Shown: positions 22,747-34,900 of the stretch, piece by piece | How positions within the stretch are numbered: position 1 is the stretch's first letter | Layout of the letters: the number at the start of each line of letters is the position of its first letter | Origin: Zygnema circumcarinatum | Taxonomy: Eukaryota > Streptophyta > Zygnematophyceae > Zygnematales > Zygnemataceae | DNA: 64,000 bases | Direction of reading: 5' to 3' | Assembly (NCBI GenBank): GCA_037447605.1 | Contig: CM074804.1 | Coordinates: 7,282,148 to 7,346,147, forward strand | The notes under the pieces: generated by a model | Databases searched by the model: none | Told to the model about the DNA's origin: nothing | Seen by the model: only the letters and a program-made list of their open reading frames with translations | Position numbers and translations under genes: made by a program

Positions 22747-25700
22747 ATGTCTCTCCGAGCACTGCGCGCAGCCCTCCCGCTCTCGCTCTCGCTCGCCCTC
22801 GCGCGCCGCTCCGCCGCCGCTCTCCAGGAGACGGCCCGCTGCGGCCCTCAGGCCGCCCGCAGGGGGCAGCGGGAGGTGTCGACTGCCGGCATGGCGGCGC
22901 TCGCAGAAGTGTCGGCGACGCGCATGTTCGGCGGCTTCAACAAGCGGTACCAGCACGAGAGCGCGGCCGTCGGCTGCTCCATGAGATTCACAGTCTTTTT
23001 GCCTCCCGCAGCAGCCACGGAGAAGGTTCCAGTAAGCGCGAAAGCAGCTCATTCTCGGGATTTCCTTGCCTTGCCTGTAAATTATTTTAAAGAGGCGCAG
23101 GCGCTTTACTAGGCTCTTTTTTTTCGGCTTGATGCAATGTGCATTATGACGGGAAGATAGATAGATAGAGCGGATAAAAGAGAGCTGCTGAAGTTCGTGA
23201 TGGTTTTCATCTGAAGCATTTTTCCCAAAATGATCAAGCATCAACGAAGAAAAAAACTTGAAATGATGGCGTGCACTTTCGAAATGTACCTATCAACGGT
23301 CGTGGGAGTATTATCAGACAGCTGCTCGGAAATGTATATACAAAGTAGAATCGGTACAATCAAGCAAGCACACCGAAAGATGAGAATGTTGGATTTTTTT
23401 GTCGTCGGTTTTGTCCAAACTCTTGAACTGGGCGTTTCGAAAGTGTTTTTTTGAATGCAGCGTACGATAATGAGCTAGGCAGGATATAGTGTAAATGCAT
23501 TTTGTGCTTACGACATAAAAATCTTGAATCATGTTAAGAATATTGAAGCACCAGCATTACACAAACCCTTCTTGGGCTTGTCACCTACACCTCATGGTCT
23601 CTTCACACGTATGTAGATGATTCCAAAGCATAGTGTTCATAAAGGCAAATTTGAGACCTCAAATCAAACTGTTGATTCAGTTACTGGATTGATTGTGTAT
23701 AGAGAGAGGTTCGTTTTACAGTTCTGGTTGACTCCTTTGCAGTTGAAGTAACCAATCATTTTACTTTCGACTGCAGATTGTGTTTTGGCTTTCAGGACTT
23801 ACCTGCACTGACGAGAATTTCATTCAGAAGTCCGGGGCACAGCGCGCAGCAGCTGAGCATGGAGTCGCTCTAGTTGCACCAGACACTTCTCCTAGTGGGT
23901 ATTCCCTTCTACAAAACCATCTTTTATTCTTAAACAAGCAGTTCTGCAGCCTATACATTCTGGTTAGTGTTGTTCACTTGTATTTTTTTGAAGCATGCTT
24001 TTACGCGGATCGGAAACAGCTGATGTTAGAAGCAAGAATTCGTAGTTCAGGGTGTTTATGTACATATATGGTCCAATCTGAAGTGAGCTAGTCATCCAAA
24101 AGTATTAGGCCACGCATCTCTTCTATTGCTTATTGAATCAAGCACGACTTCTAACGATTGGACCAAATCGATCATCTATAGTATAGGAATGAGGATGCCC
24201 TTTACTTGTCCTTTGACCGAAGGCATGCGAGTGGCGAACTGATAAATGCCAAACATGTGAAAATAATGCGCCGTGAGTGCAGGAGGGCTGAACGTGGAGG
24301 GGGAAAGCGATAGCTGGGACTTTGGAGTCGGTATGCTAGCTGCTTTAATCGCCAACTTCGCCCCTGCTAACTTTTCTTGTGTACTTTTTCCTATTCTCTT
24401 ATTAACGCATTATGCTATATGGTATGCTGAGATCGCCATGCATTTCTCCGTACACCTCCTCCTTTCCTCCTCCTCCTCCTCCTCCTCCTCCTCCTCCTTT
24501 CTCCGTTTCTCCTTTCTCGGATACCGTGGATAGACATGCAAGGAATTTTCATCCTTGTTTGTTCTGTCAGATTATCTCCTCCTATCCCGCCCAATGATCT
24601 CGGTCCTGACTCGTGTGCAGGCGCCGGGTTTTACTTGAACGCAACGCAGCCCAAGTGGAAAAACTGGCGCATGTATGACTACGTTGTGAAGGAGCTGCCG
24701 GAGCTTTTGGCGGCAAATTTGCCGCAGCTCGACAGCACTCGAATGTCCATTATGGGCCACTCGATGGGGGGCCATGGAGCCCTCACTCTGTTCTTAAGAA
24801 ACCCGGGAACTTACAAGGTGTGTTATTTGCATAGCTCTCATTGGCCCGCAATTTTCTTGTCTCAAGTTGTAAAGAGAGAAGGAAAGGGCAAACCGAATCA
24901 GGGGGGCGAGTGAATACTTGAGAGGGTCTATAGGGTCCCTGAGTTGGAAAGTCAGCAGTTGGATTGGACAAAACACTAAAAACCCTAAATGGAGGTTCTG
25001 TTATTGGATGGATATGTCTACCGTAGGAAAAACGTTTGAAGGATGCAGGACTCGAAGTCTTCGAGGGTGACACAAGTAGTCTTTTTCTGTGGCATGCTGC
25101 AGTCCGTCTCTGCCTTTGCGCCCATTTCAAATCCCACCATGTGCCCGTGGGGAGAGAAGGCGTTCGGCGGTTATTTGGGAGAGGATCGCTCGGCATGGGC
25201 GGTAGGCTCCAGAACTTAGTTGCTTCATGGAACTTTGTGGGTTTTTTTCCTTGACGGAATGAGCAGTTTCTCATCTTGAAAAGCAATGGTTGTTTGGCAG
25301 AGCAACGACGCAACGGAGCTAGTGAAACAATATAAGGGACCCATACCTCCTGAAATTTTGATCGATCAGGTGAGCTGGAGGGGCAACTCCACCTATAGCA
25401 TGCAGAAATTGAGGTACTCTGTAAATGTCAGCTGCAGTCAGTAGGTACTCCAAAAGGTATCTCCCTCCTTTCAAATACAGAGACGCTTTTATTGGATATT
25501 TCAGGCTTTGATTGCCTGCCTTCAGACAAGATGCTAGCAGTCCTGTCTGTATGCTGGACAGCTTCTTACAAACGTGGGCCTGCATTGTGCTGGCAGGGTG
25601 ACAAAGACAACTTCTATCACCAGAAGCAACTGCTGCCCGAAAATTTTGTAGAGGCCAGCAGGTCAGCCGGAGTGCCTGTCAACCTGAGGCTTCAGGAAGG

Positions 25701-25779
25701 CTACGACCATTCCTACTTCTTCATTGCGACCTTCATAGCCGACCATGTGGCCCTTCACGCCAAAGCGCTGAAGGCTTAG
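22747..25779 (+). CDS. SFGH: S-formylglutathione hydrolase
   Basis: Hydrolyses S-formylglutathione to formate and glutathione, the second step of formaldehyde detoxification (esterase D family, alpha/beta hydrolase). Exons 22747-23031, 23777-23894, 24283-24330, 24621-24817, 25103-25201, 25301-25369, 25597-25779 join in phase. From the first ATG the protein is 332 residues; from the second in-frame ATG at 22891 it is 284, the usual size. In the 284-residue numbering the nucleophile is Ser150 in GHSMGGHGA, the acid Asp226 or Asp228 (GDKDNFYH) and the base His262 (EGYDHSYFF). Other family blocks are [27 protein letters not shown] and [13 protein letters not shown]. The optional 48-residue N-terminus is Arg/Ala/Leu-rich with a single acidic residue before its last few positions, like a transit peptide. 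Confidence 0.95.
24468..24498. repeat. (TCC)n in an SFGH intron
   Basis: About ten TCC units inside intron 3 of SFGH. Confidence 0.9.
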
Positions 25780-26067
25780 CTGTGCGACGCGGCATCATCG
25801 TAAGCCGAACTGGAATAATGGGGCGCCCTCGTTTCCAAGCGTTGATGGATAGAACTTGCCCCCTAAAAACCCCCAAAACCCTTTCATATGGGAGCCATTG
25901 TGCACCTCCTCCACTCGTGCTGGTTGGGCTCTAGCACAGTCCCACAATCAGATGCTTGCTTGCCGATGTTACAATGCGTTCACACCGATACAATGTTCAT
26001 TGCTCAGACCGTGAGACCCTGCGCCTGATCTATGCTGAATGCACACAATGCTGCATGGTGGGAAAGA

Positions 26068-26163
26068 TCAGTGGCGTTGATCTCACGATGGCGAGGCCAT
26101 CATCTGTATATTGACAAAAGCAGAATGGGGAACCACGAGGAACTATTGGTCGCAACGGACCTG
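26068..26163 (+). repeat. Dispersed structured repeat, copy 2
   Basis: Second copy of the element at 13904-13998, same orientation, 290 bp downstream of the SFGH stop. The first hairpin here is GATGGC-GAG-GCCATC, while copy 1 has a different loop and a G-U pair, so pairing is kept although the sequence differs. It is directly followed by the 26201-26365 inverted repeat, which copy 1 lacks. Confidence 0.65.
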
Positions 26164-26200
26164 CGCTACTTTGCATGCATGCCTTCACCGTAGACCAGCG

Positions 26201-26365
26201 CCGGCAATGGCTCGGCCCGGATCGGCTCGGCTCACGTTCGGCCAGCAGTTGCTCGAGCCAGATCTGGATCGGCTTGGCTCGGCTCCTTGCCCGCCGGCCC
26301 GAGCCAACTCGGCCCCCCCTGGAGGCAAGCGGCCCAGATCTGGCTCCAGGCCGAGCCCGTGCCGG
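26201..26365. repeat. Imperfect long inverted repeat
   Basis: Nested arms: CCGGCA (26201-26206) with TGCCGG (26360-26365); GGCTCGGCC (26209-26217) with GGCCGAGCC (26349-26357); GAGCCAGATCTGG (26255-26267) with CCAGATCTGGCTC (26334-26346). Can form a hairpin or cruciform; may be a small foldback element. Confidence 0.7.
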
Positions 26366-26728
26366 AGTTGACTCGCGCCGCGTTGCGTGCCCGCGACGTA
26401 CCCTGCGGACCACGGGGGAGACCCCGCCCAATCACGTCGCGCCACCCGCTTCACGACAAATAACTTGACCAACGGCCCGCGGCCCTGAACCCCGAGGGGA
26501 CCAGTCCCACTCGGCGGATTACGTCAGCGGTCTGTCCGCGCCGCTAAACGACAGACAATTACGTCATGCCAATATCTTCATTTTGCGCGGGTGCCTCTCG
26601 GTTCGCGTTGGTTGACGTCAGCAAGCTGCAGTTTTTTCGCGGCGAACTGACGTACCCTAAAAACCCACTCTCTGCCTGCGCCCCCCTGCACCGCTGCAGT
26701 ACATAGGCGCCTGCTGCCTGCGGGAAGG

Positions 26729-26827
26729 GAGAGGTAGAGTGAGGGAGGGAGAGAGGGAAAGCGAGGGAGGAAAGAGGGAGAGGGAGGGAGAGAGGGAGGG
26801 AGGGAGAGGAAGAGAGAGGAGGAGAGG
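26729..26827. repeat. Purine-rich GGGA/GAGAGG tract in the BCAT leader
   Basis: Imperfect GGGA and GAGA units ending 33 bp before the BCAT ATG, probably in the 5' UTR. Confidence 0.85.
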
Positions 26828-26859
26828 GACCAAAGGCCTGCAGCGTTGCGCAGGCAGCC

Positions 26860-29800
26860 ATGGCGCTCCGCCTGAACGCGCAGACGGGTCTGCTGCGCTC
26901 CTCGCTGCACTCCGCTCCTCCCCCCGCCGGCAGCTGCACGTGCCTGCAGCTCGGCAAGGGCGCGGGCTCGTCAGCGGGCTTGTTCTTGAAGCTCGGATAT
27001 CAGGGAGGGCGAGGCAGAGCATGCAGAGGAGCGAGGCTGCAAGTAGGTCGGGATGGTGCTTGTCTGTGAGATGCTTTTCATTCTGTTTCTCTCGGACTAG
27101 TGCAGGTTGATTCTGGGGATGCCTTCGTCCATGCAGACGGCAGAAGGTTCATTGTTGAAACGAAGTGTTTAGAGGGCAATTGGTGCAGTGATTTGCTTTG
27201 AAAAAAAAGGAATAGGAAGCATTTAATTGCCCAACCTTCGGTGTTGATATCGTGACCCTGAAATTACCGTAGTCGATGGAAAAATTGTTGCTGAGTAGCT
27301 AAGCTAAGCCTGTCTTACGGGGCTTACAGGAGTCAGCAACTCATCAGCGGTTGGCGATCAATGCAACTGCATTGCAGCCTGTCAGGTGAGCATTTTGGTC
27401 GACGCAGTCTGACATACATGTGGTATTTCTGAAGAGTTAGAAGGCTTGCAGAGGCCAGGAGACGAGTCAGTTAGTCAGGAGATTTCCCCTACTTGCTTGG
27501 AAGGAGCTCGGGATATTCAAATGTCATTCACTGGCCTGTACTGTTTTTACTTGTGCGTTTGGCAGCATTTTACACTCTGCCCTCCTCTCTTACTATAGTC
27601 TGCCGTGCATCTTAGCTGCTTCTGCTTCTGTTGTGAAGGTTATATGTTCCCAAAGAGGCACTAGTATACCTTTTCAAATATGTTTGCTGGTTTATACTGA
27701 AACCCTGCTACTCGCTAACGGAGTCTATTGCTTTGCGTTGGGGAGGGTGATTGCAGCACCGATGCAGAAGCCCCAGTGGATATGGACTGGGAGGATATTG
27801 GGTTTGGCCTTCGTGAGACAGATTTTATGTATATCATGAAATGTAAAATTGGGGAGGACTGGCAGAAAGGGGAATTACAGCCTTTTGGCAACTTGGAGCT
27901 CAGCCCTTCTGCTTGTGTGTTAAATTACGGCCAGGTGCCACGCGGCCCTCTCTCCTTTCCTCTCTCTCTCTCTGGATTCAGCATTTGGACAGGCTTTGCC
28001 CTTGTAGCCCTAGTCTTCATATGTTGTTAGGGAGAATCGTGTACTGATTCACTGATTGAAGCGTTTCTTATGCGAACTTCAGACAGCGTTCGCATCTCAC
28101 GTTTGTGCAGCCACGACAATGGCTTCTAACTGCAGTTTTGGGAATGGCACAGGGCTGTTTTGAGGGCCTGAAGGCGTATCGTACGGTGGATGGGCGCATT
28201 CTATTGTTCCGCCCACAGGAGAATGCTCTGCGCATGATTCAAAGTGCCGATCGCTTAAGCATGCCCGCACCCGCTGTGGACACTTTCGTGACCGCGGTGA
28301 AGCAGACTGTGGCTGCAAATAAGCGTTGGGTAAGGTCAATATATCCTTTCCTTTCGCTTTTGCCAGAGGCAGCAGAGGCGTGCGCAAGGAGGATTCGCAG
28401 TTATAGAGTTGGCTGCTTGGTCAGCCTCTCAAATCAAGCATGCATGCAGAAAAAAATCGTCAACGAGCGTTTATGTTTCACTTTACAGCTGAAAGAGGTC
28501 GCCTGTTGTTGGGATTTGATATCAGGTGCCCCCTCCAGGCAAAGGCTCTCTCTATATACGTCCACTACTCATTGGTTCTGGCGCCATTCTTGGTCTCGGA
28601 CCGTCTCCAGAATACACTTTTATCGTATATGTCTCTCCTGTTGGCAACTACTTCAAGGTCTGCTCATTACCTTCGTTGTGCATATTTCTGATGTGACCAA
28701 CGCAAAACTCGTTAGTTTGTCGCCTTCAAGCCTTTGTTCCTTGTCCACTTTTCACGTAACACAAAAGAGGCATGCATACAAGGGCTGGGAGCTGCATTGA
28801 CCAATTAACCATAGGTTGCACTCAGGAGGTTATTTCTGAACTGCTGATTAGTGTTCATAGTTCAGAAGCCCTTTATTTGGAGTAGTTTCAGTTCAGAGCA
28901 CATTCCTTGGTCAATTTCGGGGTAAATAAGAAGATAATTACTGATCTAATATCAAACAATAGTTTCTTCAACAGGAAATCGCATGGCTCCCTTGCTCAAG
29001 CAGTGGATAGGTCTAATTTTGATTCTTTAGATGGGATGGAGGAGCAAATGCAGGGAGGTCAGCTCACACCTCTTAAACTTAAGGTGGAGGAGAAGTATCA
29101 CCGAGCAGCACCTGGAGGCACTGGCGCTGCCAAAGTCATTGGAAACTACTCTCCTGTAAGGGCAATACCCGTTGCTAGGCCGCCCTGTAAAGGACAGGAC
29201 TGGGTACCCTTGGTTGTAGTTTGCGTGCTACAATGCTACGGTTGGTTATTGTTTTGAAGGACAATCAGGCTGCCATTAGATGTGCTGACTCGGTGTGACT
29301 TGGTCGTAAGCATGCAGTGTAGGGGCTTGATTTGGCCCTAGGACCTATGTTTTTGATACTTCTTGAGATAAAGCATCATGGAAACCCTTGCACTCAGTTG
29401 TTGTATTCATTGTATGGCCAGAAATTCTCTGTTTTTACTTTACAGTTAGAGGACCTATCTTGAATTGAGTCATCTAGTGTTTCGAATAGCACTTATTCAT
29501 ACCGTCTGACTCCCATTGTTGTCGCCTTCTGGCTTTGAAATCATGCATCTTGAAGAAGTGGCCCACCCAGAATAGTAGTGGCGGACAGTTGCATAGATTC
29601 CCATGTCTGAAAAATCCTTTGATCGAGCATTTTGAACCGACATGCACGTGACTCTTAATCGCAGGTTTTGAAGACACAACTAGAAGCAAAGTCTGTTGGA
29701 TTTTCTGACGTGGTCTATCTCGATGCGGTGGAAAATAAGTACATCGAGGAGGTCTCTTCCTGCAATATATTTGTTATCAAGGTATGACTGAATTCTTCTG

Positions 29801-30747
29801 TTTTTTAATATGGAGAATAAGACTACAGGGCGATTGCTGTTCGTTTCCATGCCTAATCATTCCTTTGCGTCTTTACCTCTTTTATGCTCGCGGTTTCTCT
29901 CTTGTGTCCTCTGACCGATTTTGCGTGAATCATTATACGCATTATGGAGTTGAATGGGTCTCTGGGATAGTGTGTGGAATCAGGGTAATGTCATCTCCAC
30001 TCCCGAACTGAGGGGAACTATTCTCCCTGGAATCACGCGCAAGAGTATTATCGAGCTCGCTCGGACTCTTGGGTATGAAGTAAGTTTGCACCTCGTCCTC
30101 TGGCTACAACTAAAAGGGGTTGGTAATGGTTGACATTGCAAGATTAGCACCTATCATATATATAGAACTATCCGAATGTACTCTGGAATATCCCTGAGTA
30201 TACTATTGCTTGTGAACCAGCTTATTCTGTCATGTTCACCTTCTCTGCTTATGTCGCATTTGATGTGCGAATGTATGGCTGCAGGTGAACGAGAGGCCAG
30301 TGGCTGTTCAGGAGCTTCTAGCAGCAGATGAGGTGTTCTGTACCGGTACAGCGGTGGTGGTTTCCCCTGTTGGCTCAATCACATTCCGCAACGAAGAGTG
30401 AGTTGCTCCAGATGTCTAGCATTTCCTGACACCTATTGTTTGTCAGCAAGAGGGGGAAAAACTTTTTTTTTCAGAAAGGATTTACTTTTCATTCCTCACG
30501 CACAATGCAGAAACTTCAGATAAACTTCCATCATTCGTCGTCTTGTTTAAGGATCTCGAGTCTTTGAAGGGTTTGGCTGTCGTTGCCTAATCGTATACTC
30601 TGTGAATGTATGTGCATGGCACATTTCAGGACGAAGTACCATGGGGGAGAGGTCGGCCGAATATCTCAACAGCTGTATACAGCGCTGACCGAGATGCAAA
30701 TGGGCAAGTCGGCCGACTCCCTTGGATGGACGTCCGAAGTGCTGTAA
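26860..30747 (+). CDS. BCAT: Branched-chain amino acid aminotransferase, plastid-type
   Basis: PLP enzyme of fold type IV; last step of Val, Leu and Ile synthesis in plastids (or first step of breakdown in mitochondria). Ten exons: 26860-27042, 27330-27385, 27757-27934, 28153-28329, 28526-28657, 29054-29155, 29665-29781, 29984-30079, 30285-30397, 30630-30747; 423 residues. The first about 75 residues ([20 protein letters not shown] onward) are Ser/Ala/Arg/Gly-rich and fit an organellar transit peptide. Catalytic core: [49 protein letters not shown], Lys269 in [11 protein letters not shown] (Schiff-base lysine), [48 protein letters not shown] and a C-terminal [15 protein letters not shown]. 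No truncation. The purine-rich leader precedes the start. Confidence 0.96.
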
Positions 30748-31903
30748 GCCATTTGATGAATAATGAATGGGCCAAAAACCTTGCTGGGGGTTGAAAATTA
30801 TTCCTGCCGCACTTGCACTCGTGAGGGGGAACGAAGCTCCATACAGCCTGTTGCTGTTGCCTTCATGTCTTGGGTGGAAGTAGCGATTAAAAATATCAGG
30901 CCATAGGCCGCATTTAACCTGGGAGGGTCACTCTCTATTCAGGCAAGTTTCACGTGTAGTGGAAACTTGGGATTGTTTCTCCCGTCCCATACGTAGAGCA
31001 GGGGAGGGGGAGGGGCTGAGGGTTGCTACAGTCTCACACCCCTATTTGGCAGAAAGTCATCGCGGGGTTCAGAGAGCATTTGTGGATACAACCCTTTTTG
31101 CAAACCTCTCACTCATTTGCCATTTCTTACCAAGGGAAAGGCACCCTTCGTATGTCTGTTTCTGTTTGGAGTTTCTTGCGTGTGGCACTGCCAAATGTCT
31201 GGTCTCACTTGGAGGGTGTAGATGTTTTCAAGCTGACCCCCACTTGTCCTCAAACTGAGCAATGTCAGAGAATTGAGGTAGAAAATTCGAATACTTTCGG
31301 ACGAAGAATATTCGCCAGGTTAACTTGAATACATGTTTGGAAACAGGACAATGTGGTGGAGCATTGCAGCCTCACACCGGCAAATCTGCCTCAAAAAGCA
31401 TTCCAATTCTCACAAGTGTACATTTGAAGCAGAAAGTTCCCATGCATGGATATGCAAATATATGCGATCTGCATTAGCAACAGAGCATTCCTTTTTAAGG
31501 AAACACACAAACTAAAATTTCCCCAAAATCACTTTTCTCGCCTAAACAGCTTCCGCCCTTCGCCCCTCTCCCCCCTGTTCATGTTCCCGGCTTCACCAGG
31601 GCAGAGGGCGGCAGTTCCTCATCCACAGAATGAGAGAAAGGTGAAGCACGCAACCAGCCATAGGCTCTTTCGCCTCAAAAACTCGTCGTCGGCTCACACT
31701 GCAGAGGAAAAGTCCAACTAAATATAGGCAATTCCCGAACTTGCCAGCTATGGACGGACAGTGGCTTGGCCCGCAAGTGAAGGCATCAGCGCCGCAGTCC
31801 ATCAAAAAACCCTGGTTTTGGCTGCCCTCTAATTGGGACGAGAAACAAAATGCCAACACAGAGCAGTCGCCCCCACAAAAAAGCGCTTATGGAGGGTCCT
31901 CTA
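30748..31903. other. Convergent 3' region, BCAT / ABC transporter
   Basis: 3' UTRs of the convergent genes; I see no coding block or repeat of note. Confidence 0.5.
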
Positions 31904-34900
31904 CTATTTGCCATCAAGCAGGGAGTCAATGTCATCCCCGCGCCTCACGTCCACCTCGTTGAGTGTATTTGCCACTCGGTTCAGCTGGCGGCTTACCAGC
32001 TTTTCATATACTCCGTTGGCTGCACAGGCGAAACCGTTCATAACTGACTTTAGTAAGCTCCTCCTCATTGCTGAAAATGAACTTCTCTTTAAGAAAGACA
32101 AACATTAGCATCAGAAATGCATGCTCTAAAGAAAACTTAAGATCCTAAAATTCAAGCCGCGTTTTCCACTTGACTACCCGAATAAAGTCCTTGCACGAAC
32201 ATTGCAGGCTTTGTAGTACGTCGTGACAGAATGTCAACACTTCAGAACATCTGGGAGACGGAGAAAGAGAGAGAGAAGAGTCGAACGACAGAAAGAGAGA
32301 AACAATGACAGTTGAATGTCTTGAATTTCCAGGAGGAAAGAGGAGCATCCGCTTACAGATTTGAAGCAGTTGTTCATGCGTCCCTTGCTCCACTACGGTG
32401 CCCTTCTCTATGACTGCAATAAGATTTGCATTCCGGACTGTGGACAGGCGGTGGGCTACCAGCACCACTGTCCTCCCCCCCTCCTGCAGAAGCCGATCCA
32501 ACGCTGCTTGAACGAGAGCCTCACTCTCTGTGTCTAAAGACGAGGTGGCTTCGTCGAGGAGAAGGACCTTCGGACGACGAAGCAGCATGCGGGCAATTGC
32601 AATTCTCTGCAGTCCATAGACAAACGAAGAGATCCAAAGTAAAGCTTCAGGTTGAGTACACTCTATAAAATCGTCACTTCGAATCTACTGTGAGTCACTT
32701 TGAAAACGTTTTCACGAGAGATGAAGTAATAGGAATAGCCAAAGAAGAGCTCAGAAGAAAAGGAATACGGGTTCGGAGGGGACAGAAAGGTTATGGAACG
32801 ATCCTGGCCAGATAATCACTGAAGCCCTTTGTGCGCTGCTGGACCAATGCCATAATTTGACATCATATCGAGTACAGACAACTAAGCACTGAGATCAGCC
32901 AAGCCTACAAGACTCACAAAGGAGCGAGACTGGAATGAAAAAAAAAAAAAAAATGAAAGATAATTAAATGGAAAAATGGAAAGGCAGGGGAGGAAAGTGA
33001 TCAGCAGAACTTGGCTGCAGCATATGCTACCCTCGGTTTTTTCTTTTTAAACACCCTTATAAAGAACTAATTCTGTACTCTATACTGAAGTAGTCATTCT
33101 AAACATGTCGAATGACCTACCTGCCGTTGTCCTCCTGAAAGGCGCACACCTCGTTCTCCCACACGTGTGGCATAGCCTTCAGGAAATTGCATGATGAAAT
33201 CGTGGGCATTTGCATACCTGCATGGGCCAACCCACAGAATGAATCAATTCAATTCATGCAATGAACTCCGTCAAACTTTGAAACCCTTCAGATACCTTTC
33301 ACACACGAAACTGAGCCATGCTCTATGCTATGCCAGTCCAGCACCAATCCAATCCTTTGACTACCTTCAACGAGAAATCTCAAATAAGATCACACCTTGC
33401 AGCATGTTCGAGCTCCGCTTTTGTGTAGCTTTCGATGCCATATGTGATGTTATCCTCAATACTGGTTGCCCAAAGCTGAGTGTCTTGAGCCACCAGACCC
33501 ATGTGGCGATGGACCGATTTCAGATTGAGGTCCCTTAGATCTACTCCGTCCAACAGAATGCGTCCCTTCACCGGATCATAGAACCGCATGAGCAAATGAA
33601 CTATGGTGGATTTCCCTCCCCCGCTTCGCCCCACAAGAGCGCAAACTTGCCCTTCTCCGATTGTGAGGTTGATGCCTGCAAGGACTGTGTGCTCGGGTCG
33701 CATTTGATAGTAGAAATGGACATCGGCCATTCTCATGTTTCCTCGGAGAGTGGAGACCTGTCAGATCGAGCAATTCAGACCAGACAAAATGAAAAAGAGC
33801 ACGAGCGGCCAAAAACTGAACAGAACTACGTTACTCTCAGAATAGCACAGACACAAATGTAAGCATGCTGTCAATAACACGTAGACATGCATCCATCCGT
33901 GAGAAAGATCCTCAGGTTCACAGCAAAAACAGAGGTATTACCCTACAAATCTTTGCTTAAGACTTGCTCAGCAAAATACAGCTCAGCGACAGCAGCAGAA
34001 GAGAGCAGCAGCCAAAGCTCATAGTCCCTTTCCAACTTTCCACTCCTTCGAACCCCCCCTCCCCTCCCCTCCCCTGCCCCCTCCCCCCTCTCCTCCACCT
34101 TTTCCCATTCATCGATCTCTACAGCCCAAAAATGGAGCTCACCTTTGTGCCCGCATCGGGGTCGATGTCAGGCAACGCATCGATGAGGGTGAGGACCCGC
34201 TGAGCTGCTCCGGAAGCCCTTGTGAGAGACATGAGTACGGACATTATGCTCTGATAGCCCGACTGTATCAGATTCCAATACAGCTGGAAGGTGATAAGCT
34301 GCCCGAGGGATAGGCGGTTTTCCATCACCAGCACACCTCCATACCTGCACAGCAGCATCGTCATCTCTATCTCAGAATTCACTATCATAGCAGAGCTGCC
34401 ACTGAAAAAGCGAAGGCACTTGAGAAAGGATGAGTAAGGGATGCTGAAAGAAAGAAGATGAATTTCAAGCATGAAATTTAATGCATGTAATCTCGTGTGT
34501 GAGAGTGGAAAGGAGAGGAGCTCACCAGAGGATGAGGACGGAAGCCCCGAGGTCTAACCAATTGTTGACTGCCACTGTCCCCGAGTATGCGAATGCATCC
34601 CTTACCCCCTGCTTCATTGCCCCCATCGTGTTGGACTCATAGCGCTGCGTCTCTACTGTCTCGGTGGAGAAGGCTCGCACTGTCCTAATGTTGCCCAAAG
34701 CTTCGGATGCCGCGGAGTTTGCCTCTGCCAAAACCTGCAATTTCGAGAAAAAAAAAAAAAAAAAAAAAAAAACACAACAAAAGTTAGAAGGTCGAAATAA
34801 GCACCAAAAATTTCACAACCATTCATCAACCAGCCAATGGTCCCCGCACAAAGCGAAGCAGAAAGCAGGCATCTCTCTTCTCGCCTTCTCTCCCTCCCTC

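Larger units (their letters stand above)
25780..26859. other. SFGH-BCAT intergenic region
   Basis: SFGH 3' UTR and BCAT promoter. Holds repeat copy 2 (26068-26163), an inverted repeat (26201-26365) and a purine tract (26729-26827). Confidence 0.55.

Noticed and set aside
26068-26163. Repeat copy as a C/D box snoRNA
   Set aside because: A C-like TGATG and a D-like CTGA can be found on one strand of one copy, but the second copy lacks the D box.
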